A stretch of DNA of 64,000 bases from an uncultured Cyclobacteriaceae bacterium (GTDB lineage Bacteria > Bacteroidota > Bacteroidia > Cytophagales > Cyclobacteriaceae), in NCBI GenBank assembly GCA_905479015.1, contig CAJQKV010000012.1, forward strand, positions 1 through 64,000, written 5' to 3'. The first letter of the stretch is position 1. The number at the start of each line of letters is the position of its first letter. Below are positions 53,654 to 62,572 of this stretch, piece by piece. The notes below the pieces were generated by a model. It was not told where the DNA came from. It saw only the letters and a program-made list of their open reading frames with translations, and did not search any database. Made by a program: the position numbers and the translations under genes.

Positions 53654-54903
53654 ATTTAATTACACGTTTTACGCTCGCTTTTGTATTGGTGGCTGCCGTA
53701 GTCTTTGTCGGAGGTGGATTCATTTCTTACCAGGTAGTAAAAAAGGAGATTCAATCAGAAGAAAAAAGATTTTTGAAATCCCGATACAAAAGATTACTTA
53801 AATATCTAGAAATGAGTCCACCTGCCAATGGGTTTACAAGGAATAAAACCATTCTTGAACCAGTAAACAAGGATATATCCTTATATGGCCCCATATTTTC
53901 AGATACACTGGTTCAGCATGAGCATTTTGGTAAAATGGAAAATCAAATTAAGTTGGAATCTGTTGTGGAAATTGCTGGACAACGATATCACATTATCCAA
54001 TTTGATTTAATTGTAGAGTCTGATGATATTATAAAGAGCGTCACAAAAAGTATGCTGATCACCTTTTTGATTTTACTTTTTTCGACCGTAATGATTGCTT
54101 TGTTTATCTCTTATTATATGCTGGCACCTTTTCGAATACTTTTAACTAATATCCAAAATTTTTCAATCACCCAAAAAGAACCTATTCAATTCACGATCAG
54201 TAAAGTCAAAGAATTCAATAAAATCAATCATTTTTTACTGGAGATGACGAGCAAAATAATTTCCGATTATCAGTTGTTAAAAGAGTTTACGGAAAACTCT
54301 TCCCATGAATTTCAAACACCCATTGCCATTATTCAGGGGAAACTAGAGAATATGCTCGAAGAAAATAATTTGAGTCAAAGTCAAATGAACAGTCTGATCG
54401 AGATGCAAACTACTTTGTCTCGGTTGAGTAAAATGACCACTTCGTTGTCATTATTGACTAAAATAGAAAATCATGAATTTAATAACACTGAAAAATTAAA
54501 CCTTAGCGTGATACTGAGAGCGCTTTTAAAAGAATACGAGGAGTTATTGATTTTGAAAAAAATCACGTTGAGCATGGACCTAGCTCGGGATATTGAGATT
54601 TCCGGTGATCGCGTACTGGTTCAAATTATGTTAACCAATTTAATAAGCAATGCCATAAGGCATAACATTGAATCCGGGAAGATTAATTTGACACTGAGTG
54701 CAAATACTTTCATTATATGGAACTCAGGACTACCAACTGATGTTAATCCTGCAGACTTTTTTGAACGTTTCAAAAAATCAAATCAACATGTAAATTCTCT
54801 AGGCTTAGGACTTTCCATCGTACAAAAAATAGTAGAAAATTACAAGTACTGCATAAGTTATCAAGTGGAAGATGGCAGACATATATTAAAACTGAATTTC
54901 TAA
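53650..54903 (+). CDS. sensor histidine kinase
   Basis: A 417-residue inner-membrane kinase. Two transmembrane helices (about 8-27 and 135-157) flank a short periplasmic sensor domain (28-134). The phosphoacceptor His is in ENSSHEFQTPIAI, and the ATP-binding half shows LISNAIRHN (N box) and LGLGLSIVQKI (G2 box); the G1 box is degenerate (FIIWNSGLP). It is coupled to the OmpR-type regulator. The periplasmic signal is unknown. The next gene, an outer-membrane receptor-like protein, starts 104 bases downstream and could be a target. Confidence 0.93.
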   Translation: MNLITRFTLAFVLVAAVVFVGGGFISYQVVKKEIQSEEKRFLKSRYKRLLKYLEMSPPANGFTRNKTILEPVNKDISLYGPIFSDTLVQHEHFGKMENQIKLESVVEIAGQRYHIIQFDLIVESDDIIKSVTKSMLITFLILLFSTVMIALFISYYMLAPFRILLTNIQNFSITQKEPIQFTISKVKEFNKINHFLLEMTSKIISDYQLLKEFTENSSHEFQTPIAIIQGKLENMLEENNLSQSQMNSLIEMQTTLSRLSKMTTSLSLLTKIENHEFNNTEKLNLSVILRALLKEYEELLILKKITLSMDLARDIEISGDRVLVQIMLTNLISNAIRHNIESGKINLTLSANTFIIWNSGLPTDVNPADFFERFKKSNQHVNSLGLGLSIVQKIVENYKYCISYQVEDGRHILKLNF

Positions 54904-55007
54904 GTACCCTTATTCGTTATCTTTTTTTTTATCAATATTTTTTGCCAAACGAGAGGCCTCAGAATTTTATCAGATTTCAATCTTAGACTTGTATTTTAAT
55001 TATAAAA

Positions 55008-57482
55008 ATGAATAAAATGATAAACTATCTCTGCACCCTAATATTAATGATTTTCGGGTTCCAATTAATGGCTCAAAATCAGCGTGCACCCAAGATAAAA
55101 AAAGTCATTGCTGGTTTTATTATAGATGGAGATACACAAGAGGCTGTTGAGTTTGCCACTGTGAGTGTGTTTCAATCTTCGGATTCAAGTTTAGTTGGAG
55201 GAGCGCTTTCCGATCAAAAAGGGGGATTTGATCTTGAGCTGGCTCCAGGAGCATATGAATTGCAAATTCAGTTTTTAACTTATAAGTCTAAAACGATGCA
55301 GGTAACCATATCCAGCAATGATCCCAACAAAATAAATCTAGGCCAATTGATCTTGGATCAAGATACCAAACAGTTGGATGAAGTTGTGGTGCAGAGTGAA
55401 AGAACCCAAATGGAATTGCAGTTAGATAAGAAAGTCTACAATGTCGGGAAAGATTTAAGTAATCTCGGAGGTAGTGCTGCCGACATTTTAGATAATTTGC
55501 CCTCAGTAGCCGTCGACGTAGATGGCAATGTGGGTTTGCGAGGGAGTAACAATGTGAAGATACTCATTGATGGCAAGCCTTCAGGTCTGGTTGGGCTGTC
55601 CAGTTCAGATGCGCTGAGACAACTTCAAGGAAATTTAATTGAACGCGTAGAAATCATTACCAATCCTTCGGCACGTTATGACGCTGAGGGTCAAGCAGGC
55701 ATCATCAATATTATTTTAAAGAAAGAACGAGCCAAAGGACTCAACGGAAGTTTTTCTGTGAATACAGGTTATCCGGACAATCATGGGGGTTCGGTAAGTA
55801 TTAATTTGCGTCGAAAATGGGTGAACTTATTTACCAATTTCGGTGGGAGCTATCGCAATGCTCCAGGAACAGCTTTTTCCAACCAAAAATTTAATTATCC
55901 AGATACCAGCTACAGAACCAATGTCGACAGAGACATGGCACGCGGGGGTCTAAATTACAGTTCGAGATTTGGTGCGGATTTTTTCATCAATAAATCAACC
56001 ACATTGACCGCTTATTATCTTTTTCGTTTCTCGGATGAAGATAATTTCACTAAAATGACCTACAATGATTACGATCAGCTGGATAATTTCAGTCAATTAC
56101 TGAGGGATGATCAGCAGGTGGAAGACGATCAGAACTTAGAGTACGGTTTAAATTTAGAAAAGAACTTTCAACGTAAAGGTCACAAATTAACGTTGGACTT
56201 CCAGAGTCAAGACAACAGCGAAGTAGGAGGGTCCAGTGTAGTAGAGGACTTCAGAGGCATCGAAGAAACTGATTTTAAAACATCAGGTTACATGAGTTCG
56301 GGAAACTCCGAAGGTGAAAAAAGGATGATGTTTCAAACAGATTATTTTCATCCATTGGGTGATGTTGGTTCGTTTGAATTGGGCTCAAGATTGACCTTTA
56401 GAGAGATATTCAATAATTATATCGTTCAGAACAGTGATGATGGCGAGTTATATATAGAGAACACGGATTTATCTAATGATTTCAATTATGATGAAAACAT
56501 CTATGCTTTTTATGCCATTTTCAACAATGAATTTGAGAAGTTATCTTATCAAATTGGGACCAGATATGAAATCAGTGATGTGAGTACAGAGTTGTTGAAT
56601 ACTAATCAGAAGAACAATCAAAATTATGCCAATTTTTTTCCCAGTGCCTTTATTACCTATAATCTAGCCAACAAGCATAAATTACAAGCCAGTTACAGTC
56701 GGAGAATACAAAGGCCTCGGTTGTGGAGTTTAAATCCCTTCTTTTCCATTTCTGATTCACGAAATTTTTGGGTAGGGAATCCCAACCTAAAACCTAGTTA
56801 TGCAGATTCTTATGAGTTGGGATACTTACAAAATTTTGATAAATCCTCATTTTATTTCGGGGCTTATCACCGTCACAGTACCAATATTGAACAACGGATC
56901 ACTTCAGTTGTCGATACACTCGGCTTAAACAATGTGACCATTACCAAACCTGAAAATTTGGGTTTGAGAAATTCTATGGGTATAGAAATGAATGGTTCTT
57001 TGGAGATCTCAAGATGGTGGAATTTAAATGGTAATGCTAATTTTTTCTATTCCAATACAGAAGGAACGCTTTTAGTTGAGAATGCCGCTCCAAGAATACT
57101 CAGTGCTGAGGCTTACAGCTTTTCAACCAGATTGAGTAATAACTTAAAATTTAAGAATCTTTTTGATGCGCAGGTCAATATGATGTACCGCGCACCTGAA
57201 AATACGACCCAAGGGAAGCGTTTGTCAATGATGTCCTTAGACTTGGGTTTCTCCAAAGATGTATTGGACAAAAATGGGACCTTTTCTTTAAGCATTCGAG
57301 ATTTATTTAATACCAGAAAATACAGAGGTATTACCGATCTTGAGAATTATTATACCGAATATGAATATCAACGCCGCCGCCGTCAAGCCACTTTGTCCTT
57401 CACTTATAGACTCAATCAAAAGAAGAAGAGAGGTGGAAATCGTGGAGAAGGTGATAGAGGAGGTGATATGGATGGCTATTAA
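55008..57482 (+). CDS. outer-membrane beta-barrel protein (OMP_b-brl_3 family), TonB-receptor-like
   Basis: An 824-residue outer-membrane protein with a signal peptide ending Leu-Met-Ala-Gln. A CarboxypepD_reg-like domain covers 30-120. A plug-like domain follows (about 125-245: LDEVVVQSERTQME, GLRGSNNVKILIDGKPSG, RVEIITNPSARYDAEGQAGIINIILKK). The rest is a 22-strand-type barrel. The C-terminus is a basic, Gly/Arg-rich tail after the last strand (KKKRGGNRGEGDRGG) rather than a terminal aromatic, which is seen in some relatives. Likely regulated with, or by, the two-component system just upstream. Confidence 0.88.
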   Translation: MNKMINYLCTLILMIFGFQLMAQNQRAPKIKKVIAGFIIDGDTQEAVEFATVSVFQSSDSSLVGGALSDQKGGFDLELAPGAYELQIQFLTYKSKTMQVTISSNDPNKINLGQLILDQDTKQLDEVVVQSERTQMELQLDKKVYNVGKDLSNLGGSAADILDNLPSVAVDVDGNVGLRGSNNVKILIDGKPSGLVGLSSSDALRQLQGNLIERVEIITNPSARYDAEGQAGIINIILKKERAKGLNGSFSVNTGYPDNHGGSVSINLRRKWVNLFTNFGGSYRNAPGTAFSNQKFNYPDTSYRTNVDRDMARGGLNYSSRFGADFFINKSTTLTAYYLFRFSDEDNFTKMTYNDYDQLDNFSQLLRDDQQVEDDQNLEYGLNLEKNFQRKGHKLTLDFQSQDNSEVGGSSVVEDFRGIEETDFKTSGYMSSGNSEGEKRMMFQTDYFHPLGDVGSFELGSRLTFREIFNNYIVQNSDDGELYIENTDLSNDFNYDENIYAFYAIFNNEFEKLSYQIGTRYEISDVSTELLNTNQKNNQNYANFFPSAFITYNLANKHKLQASYSRRIQRPRLWSLNPFFSISDSRNFWVGNPNLKPSYADSYELGYLQNFDKSSFYFGAYHRHSTNIEQRITSVVDTLGLNNVTITKPENLGLRNSMGIEMNGSLEISRWWNLNGNANFFYSNTEGTLLVENAAPRILSAEAYSFSTRLSNNLKFKNLFDAQVNMMYRAPENTTQGKRLSMMSLDLGFSKDVLDKNGTFSLSIRDLFNTRKYRGITDLENYYTEYEYQRRRRQATLSFTYRLNQKKKRGGNRGEGDRGGDMDGY

Positions 57483-57964
57483 ACCAAAGTATCTTGGACG
57501 GGGTTGATATCCCCTTTATAGGCTGCTACTTCTACTCCAAATTGAAGAAGAAAATCAACGCCTTCGTCCTTGTCTATTCCCTTGTATGCGGCATAGGATT
57601 TGTAATAAATTACTTTTTTAACTCCCATGGTCAAAATAATGCGTGCGCAAGCCAGACAAGGGGATAAAGTAACGTATAAAGTTGCTCCTTCTACCGAGCT
57701 GTTGTTCTTAACAGCATAAAGTAAGGCATTTTGTTCAGCATGTATAGCCAAAGAGCAACCTCCCTTTGAATCACTTTCACAACCACTTTCAGGCCATTTT
57801 TCATCGCAGTTGTGGGTGCCTGCTGGAGGCCCATTGTAACCAATAGAAATGATTCGTGTGTCTTTGGTCAGTACTGCCCCTACATGTCGTTTGATACAAT
57901 GTGATTTGCTGGCCAAATTGACCGCCAATTCCATAAAGAGTTGATCAAACGATGTCTTTTCCAT
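57479..57964 (-). CDS. deoxycytidylate (dCMP) deaminase
   Basis: A 161-residue zinc-dependent deaminase converting dCMP to dUMP for thymidylate synthesis. The zinc site is HAEQNALLYAV (His and catalytic Glu) with SPCLACARII (two Cys), and TKDTRIISIGYNGPPAGTHNCDE is the dCMP-specific N-terminal segment. It overlaps the end of the convergent barrel gene by 4 bases. Similar proteins are also named ComEB; here no competence context is seen. Confidence 0.93.
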   Translation of the reverse strand: MEKTSFDQLFMELAVNLASKSHCIKRHVGAVLTKDTRIISIGYNGPPAGTHNCDEKWPESGCESDSKGGCSLAIHAEQNALLYAVKNNSSVEGATLYVTLSPCLACARIILTMGVKKVIYYKSYAAYKGIDKDEGVDFLLQFGVEVAAYKGDINPVQDTLV

Positions 57965-58033
57965 TGAGAGTGCGGGGAGTAGCTACAAATGTGCTTGCAA
58001 AAGGATGATGAAATATGTAAGCAAGGTATATTA

Positions 58034-58068
58034 AAAGAGATCCTAGGCTATACTCTCGGGATCTCTTT
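58034..58068 (-). terminator. probable terminator of the suf operon
   Basis: AAAGAGATCC (58034-58043) and GGATCTCTTT (58059-58068) form a perfect 10-bp stem with a 15-base loop. The minus-strand U-run is short. It lies 16 bases after the bacilliredoxin stop. Confidence 0.65.
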
Positions 58069-58083
58069 GAAAAGCAGTTTATC

Positions 58084-58500
58084 CTAACAAAATTCTTCGT
58101 AAACCTGCTCTAAATGTTCTGCAATCATTTTCGCAGGTCTTCCTTCTATATGGTGTCGTTCGATCATATGTACTAACTCACCATCTTTAAACAAGGCAAT
58201 AGCTGGAGACGAGGGTGGGTAGGGAAGGGTGTACTCTCTCATTTTAGCAACCGCTTCAATATCAGCACCGGCAAATACGGTAGTGAGTTCTGCTGGTTTC
58301 TTGGTGCTGGCATCAAGTGACATGGCTACACCGGGTCTGGCGGCGCCGGCTGCACAACCACACACAGAGTTGATCATCACCAAGGAAGTGCCTTTATGTT
58401 CTGTCATAAACGCATCTACGGCCTCAGCCGTTTTTAACTCATTAAAGCCGATACTGGTAAGTTCTTCGCGCATGGGCGCTACTAAATGTTCTGGATACAT
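58084..58500 (-). CDS. bacilliredoxin (BrxA/BrxB, YphP family)
   Basis: A 138-residue thioredoxin-fold protein that removes bacillithiol or similar low-molecular-weight thiols from protein cysteines. The active site is Cys47-Gly48-Cys49 in NSVCGCAAGAARPG, the CxC type. VHMIERHHIEGR near the C-terminus is typical. It closes the suf cluster, 22 bases after sufT, suggesting a redox repair or iron-sulfur delivery role linked to Suf. Bacilliredoxins have been proposed to act in iron-sulfur handling; the link here is from context. Confidence 0.9.
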   Translation of the reverse strand: MYPEHLVAPMREELTSIGFNELKTAEAVDAFMTEHKGTSLVMINSVCGCAAGAARPGVAMSLDASTKKPAELTTVFAGADIEAVAKMREYTLPYPPSSPAIALFKDGELVHMIERHHIEGRPAKMIAEHLEQVYEEFC

Positions 58501-58522
58501 ATTATTCTCAGTTTATATTGAT

Positions 58523-58867
58523 TTACAAAAATCCTAATTCAAGTTGTGCCGCCTCGGACATCATCTCTGCAACGTAAGGAGGTTCAAAAGTTACCTCAAC
58601 ATTGACGTCATTAACTTCTTCTACTTCTTTTATTCTCATTTCAATTTCCCCAGGTATTTCTTCAGCGCTCGGGCATGCTGGGGAGGTTAAAGTCATGAGG
58701 ACATGGACATTATTCACGGGAAAAATATTGATTTCATAGATCAATCCTAATTCGTAGACATCCACAGGAATTTCAGGGTCATATACCAATTTGATGGCAT
58801 CAACTATTTTTTCTTTAAGAGCATTTTGCGCATCTGTATTCTCTTTTTTATTCACAGGTTCACTCAT
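58523..58867 (-). CDS. sufT: SUF system assembly protein, DUF59/MIP18 family
   Basis: A 114-residue DUF59-domain protein (KIVDAIKLVYDPEIPVDVYELGLIYEI, then LTSPACPSAEEIP with the conserved Cys). Members act in maturation or delivery of iron-sulfur clusters. It overlaps sufE by 4 bases and precedes the bacilliredoxin. The gene symbol follows common usage for the family; the exact role is not settled. Confidence 0.88.
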   Translation of the reverse strand: MSEPVNKKENTDAQNALKEKIVDAIKLVYDPEIPVDVYELGLIYEINIFPVNNVHVLMTLTSPACPSAEEIPGEIEMRIKEVEEVNDVNVEVTFEPPYVAEMMSEAAQLELGFL

Positions 58868-59292
58868 TTTTTGTCTTTTATGTTGATGGCTAAGGCATAC
58901 AATTTCATTTGTTTAATCATGGCTGAAAATCCATTTGACCTTTGACTACCTATAAATCTACCCATTCCTATCTTATCAGGAAAATAAATGTCCTCATTTA
59001 ATATTTCCTCTGCACGATGACCCGAAAGCACCCTCACCAATAAGCTGACGAGTCCTTTGGTAACTACGGTATTTGAATCGGCATGAAAAATTACTCGTTG
59101 ATCTTCTTCTTGTGCAAATAACCAAACTTTTGACTGACATCCTTTGACAATAAAATCATCATTTTTGTTATTTTTGGGAAAGGGCGCCAATTGATCCCCC
59201 AGTTCAATGAGGTAATTGATGGACATTTCCAAATCACCCTCAAGCAATCCAAATTCTTCAATTATCTCTTCCTGGCGAACCTTGATATTCAT
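58864..59292 (-). CDS. sufE: SufE cysteine-desulfurase sulfur acceptor
   Basis: A 142-residue protein that takes the persulfide from SufS and stimulates it. The acceptor cysteine is Cys52 in VKGCQSKVWLF, the SufE signature. The C-terminal GLVSLLVRVLSGHRAEEIL is also typical. It starts directly after the sufS stop and overlaps sufT, in the same operon. Confidence 0.95.
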   Translation of the reverse strand: MNIKVRQEEIIEEFGLLEGDLEMSINYLIELGDQLAPFPKNNKNDDFIVKGCQSKVWLFAQEEDQRVIFHADSNTVVTKGLVSLLVRVLSGHRAEEILNEDIYFPDKIGMGRFIGSQRSNGFSAMIKQMKLYALAINIKDKK

Positions 59293-60531
59293 TTATCTTA
59301 GTTTTTTGATGAGGTTACTCAATGCTGATACAAATTGATCCACTTCTTCAAAAGTATTATAAATCGCAAAAGAGGCCCGCGCAGTACCTTCTACTTTAAA
59401 TCTGTCCATTAGAGGTTGCGTACAATGATGTCCCGTTCGAATGGCAATACCTTTGGCATCTAATAAGACACCCAAATCAAATGGATGTACTCCCTCAATA
59501 TTAAACGAAATTACAGAAGCCTTTTCCGAAGCGGTACCCATAGGTTGAAACCCTTCAATTTCACTCAGCTGAGTAGTGGCTCTCAACAAAAGCGCATTTT
59601 CATGATGGCTGATTTGGTCTAAACCAATACTTTGTACGAATTCAATGGCTTTATTGAGACCTGTGACACCTGCGATATTAGGAGTACCTGCTTCAAATTT
59701 GTAGGGAATTTCGTTGTAGGTTGTTTGCGTGAAACTTACCTCTTTAATCATCTCACCTCCTCCTTGATAGGGTGGTATGGCCTCTAATAGAGATCTTTTC
59801 CCGTAAAGGACACCAACTCCGGTCGGTCCATACATTTTATGTCCAGAAAAAGCATAAAAATCGCAATTTAATGATTTGACGTCAATCTTATTGTGCGGTG
59901 TTGCTTGGGCACCATCTATCAGCACTTTTGCGCCCCATTTATGCGCTGCTGCAATGACTTTTTTCACAGGATTAATGGTTCCTAATGTATTAGAAATATG
60001 CACCATTGATACAATCTTGGTACGCTCTGAGAGTAGATTCAAAAACTCTTCAAAGATGAGTTCTCCCTTATCATTGATAGGGATAATTTTCAAAACAGCT
60101 TTGGTCTTCTCACAAATGATTTGCCATGGAACAATATTAGAATGATGTTCCATACAAGATATCAATACTTCATCACCTGGTTTTAGTAGAGACCCACCTA
60201 GGGAATGCGCCACCAAATTGATGCTGTCTGTAGTGCCTTTGGTAAAGATGATTTCCTCAGACTCGTTGGCATTGATAAACTGGGCAATCGATTTTCTGGT
60301 ATTTTCATAAGCTGCCGTTGCCCGCTCAGCCAGAGTGTGAATTCCTCTATGGATATTTGCGTTGTCCTCAGTATAATATCTACTGATCTCAGAGATAACG
60401 GCAAGGGGTTTCTGTGTCGTGGCCGCATTATCAAAATAAATCAGTGGGTTACCATTCACCGATTGATCCAAAACGGGAAATTGCTTTCTGATTGCGGTTA
60501 GGTCAAGTTGGTCTTTCAAAGTCAATGTCAT
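59293..60531 (-). CDS. sufS: cysteine desulfurase SufS
   Basis: A 412-residue PLP fold-type I enzyme that takes sulfur from cysteine for iron-sulfur clusters. The PLP lysine is Lys232 in FSGHKMYGPTG, and the persulfide-forming cysteine is Cys370 in IRTGHHCTQPLM. DNAATTQKP and MEHHSNIVPW are family segments. The short loop at Cys is of the group-II SufS type, which works with SufE, encoded next. Confidence 0.96.
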   Translation of the reverse strand: MTLTLKDQLDLTAIRKQFPVLDQSVNGNPLIYFDNAATTQKPLAVISEISRYYTEDNANIHRGIHTLAERATAAYENTRKSIAQFINANESEEIIFTKGTTDSINLVAHSLGGSLLKPGDEVLISCMEHHSNIVPWQIICEKTKAVLKIIPINDKGELIFEEFLNLLSERTKIVSMVHISNTLGTINPVKKVIAAAHKWGAKVLIDGAQATPHNKIDVKSLNCDFYAFSGHKMYGPTGVGVLYGKRSLLEAIPPYQGGGEMIKEVSFTQTTYNEIPYKFEAGTPNIAGVTGLNKAIEFVQSIGLDQISHHENALLLRATTQLSEIEGFQPMGTASEKASVISFNIEGVHPFDLGVLLDAKGIAIRTGHHCTQPLMDRFKVEGTARASFAIYNTFEEVDQFVSALSNLIKKLR

Positions 60532-61769
60532 CCAATCAATCGTTTTCTGATGAGTGTATCAATTTCTTCCTTTACGAATTCAAAAGGGATATATTCTAAA
60601 GATTGTTTCGCGAAAGCGATGAGAATCAAGGCTTTGGCTTGGTTTTTTCCAATGCCTCGGGCTCTTAAGTAAAAAAGTGCCTCTTCATCCATTTGTCCGA
60701 CAGTGCATCCGTGTGAACATTTGACATCATCTGCCCAAATTTCAAGTTGAGGTTTGGTATAAATACTTGCCTCATCAGAGAGGTTTATATTTTGATTAGA
60801 CTGAAAAGCATTGGTCTTTTGTGCTTCAGGTCGGACAAAAATCTTTCCATTGAAAACTGCCCGCGAATTTTCATCTAGTATGCCTTTGTAAAGTTCATTA
60901 CTGTAGGAGTGGGGCTGAGTATGATTCACTGCCGTGTGATTGTCAACATGGGTATGGCCAGTAATGAGATAAAGTCCATGCATGTGCGATTCACAATGCT
61001 CTCCCAATTGGTTTATGCTGAGGTTATTTCTAATTAATCCTCCTGCAAAGGAATAAACATTACTGTTAAACTTGCTTTGGGTGTCTTGGTTTACTTCGAG
61101 ATTATAAACCTGAAAAACATGTTTCTTGTAATTTTGAATTTTCGTTATGTTTACTTCAGCATTGGCTTTTACATCTACCGACACCTTTTTATTGATAAAA
61201 ACGGGATGAATTCCTGTGCTGATGGTTTTTTCGAGAATCTGAATGTGTGTATTTGAATGCGCAGTGATCTGAATGTTTGGATTACCAAATACTTGGCCTT
61301 GCTCACTATCGTAAAAATAATAAATGAAAAAGGGTTGAGGTCGATAGTTTTCACTCACCTCAATTTTTAAAGTATCTTCACAAAATGCCACATTGAGTGC
61401 ATCAAAGACGTCCTTGAAGCTTTGGTCTGAATCTGTTGCTGATTGACAGCAAACATCATTGAGTAGTTCCGATCGGGCAGGTAGGTAGTTTCCATTGAGA
61501 AAGACCAAATGATTACCTTTTAATTTGTAAAAATGATCTTCAAAATGGAGCGCAGTTGTCTTTAAGGTTACGATTTTTTCAAAATCGAAATTTTTTTTCA
61601 AAATTCGATTGATGGGGGTATACTTATATTCTTCATCTTTTCGACCGGGAAAATCATGAAGTAATGCAAAATCTAGCGCAGATTTTCTATGGGACAATGA
61701 AGAAGACAGATAGGTCGCTTCATTTTTATTAAATTGGTCTTGTATACTATTGATCACAGATATATCCAT
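60528..61769 (-). CDS. sufD: Fe-S cluster assembly protein SufD
   Basis: A 413-residue scaffold partner of SufB and SufC. The C-terminal core is a right-handed beta-helix with the hallmark DDVKCSHGCTVGQMDEEALFYLRARG (about 340-365), then Ala-Lys-Ala-Leu-Ile-Leu-Ile-Ala-Phe-Ala. The N-terminal 150 residues are variable as in other SufD proteins, with the early FPGRKDEEYKYTPI. It overlaps sufS by 4 bases and follows sufC after 7 bases. Confidence 0.95.
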   Translation of the reverse strand: MDISVINSIQDQFNKNEATYLSSSLSHRKSALDFALLHDFPGRKDEEYKYTPINRILKKNFDFEKIVTLKTTALHFEDHFYKLKGNHLVFLNGNYLPARSELLNDVCCQSATDSDQSFKDVFDALNVAFCEDTLKIEVSENYRPQPFFIYYFYDSEQGQVFGNPNIQITAHSNTHIQILEKTISTGIHPVFINKKVSVDVKANAEVNITKIQNYKKHVFQVYNLEVNQDTQSKFNSNVYSFAGGLIRNNLSINQLGEHCESHMHGLYLITGHTHVDNHTAVNHTQPHSYSNELYKGILDENSRAVFNGKIFVRPEAQKTNAFQSNQNINLSDEASIYTKPQLEIWADDVKCSHGCTVGQMDEEALFYLRARGIGKNQAKALILIAFAKQSLEYIPFEFVKEEIDTLIRKRLIG

Positions 61770-61776
61770 TATAAAA

Positions 61777-62541
61777 TTAAATGGTCTCTAGCGAACCATG
61801 TTCAGCTTTGATCCAATCATAACCTTTTTCCTCCAGTTCCACTGCCAAGGATTTGTCTCCGGTTTTTACAATTTTTCCGTTGAACAAGACATGAACAAAA
61901 TCAGGTACAATATAGTCAAGGAGTCGTTGGTAATGGGTAATGAGAATACTTGCATTATCTTTTGATTTCAAACTATTGACACCATGTGCCACAATCCTCA
62001 AGGCATCAATATCTAGTCCTGAATCTGTTTCATCAAGGATGGCTAGTTTGGGTTCTAGCATAGCCATTTGAAAAATTTCATTTCTTTTTTTCTCGCCTCC
62101 AGAAAAACCTTCATTCAATGATCGACTGAGTAGTGCTTGATCGATTTCAACAAGTTTCATTTTAGCCTTCATCAGTTTCAGAAAAGCAACCGCATCTAGA
62201 ATTTTTTCACCTCGATGTTGACGAATTTGATTCATCGCAGTTTTTAAGAAGTTTGTAGTACTGACGCCCGGGATTTCAACGGGATATTGAAAGGCTAAAA
62301 AGATACCCTCCCTTGCCCGTTCTTCAGCTTCTAAATCAAGGAGGTTTTTGTTTTCAAAAACAATACTGCCCTCCGTGATTTCATAACCATCTCTCCCCGC
62401 TAATACGGAGGCCAAGGTGCTTTTCCCAGACCCATTAGGACCCATTATTGCATGTACTTCCCCGGCTTCGACTTCTAAGTTAATGCCTTTGAGGATCTCT
62501 TTACCCTCGATATTTGCATGGAGATTTTTTATGGATATCAT
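61777..62541 (-). CDS. sufC: Fe-S cluster assembly ATPase SufC
   Basis: A 254-residue ABC-type ATPase that powers the SufBCD scaffold. Walker A GPNGSGKS is at 34-41, the signature is FSGGEKKRNEIFQM, and Walker B is LAILDETDSGLDIDAL followed by the switch His in ILITHYQRLL. No membrane segments are present, consistent with a soluble complex. It lies 31 bases after sufB. Confidence 0.97.
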   Translation of the reverse strand: MISIKNLHANIEGKEILKGINLEVEAGEVHAIMGPNGSGKSTLASVLAGRDGYEITEGSIVFENKNLLDLEAEERAREGIFLAFQYPVEIPGVSTTNFLKTAMNQIRQHRGEKILDAVAFLKLMKAKMKLVEIDQALLSRSLNEGFSGGEKKRNEIFQMAMLEPKLAILDETDSGLDIDALRIVAHGVNSLKSKDNASILITHYQRLLDYIVPDFVHVLFNGKIVKTGDKSLAVELEEKGYDWIKAEHGSLETI

Positions 62542-62572
62542 TTGATTTGTTCTACTGACTTGCTATTTATTT

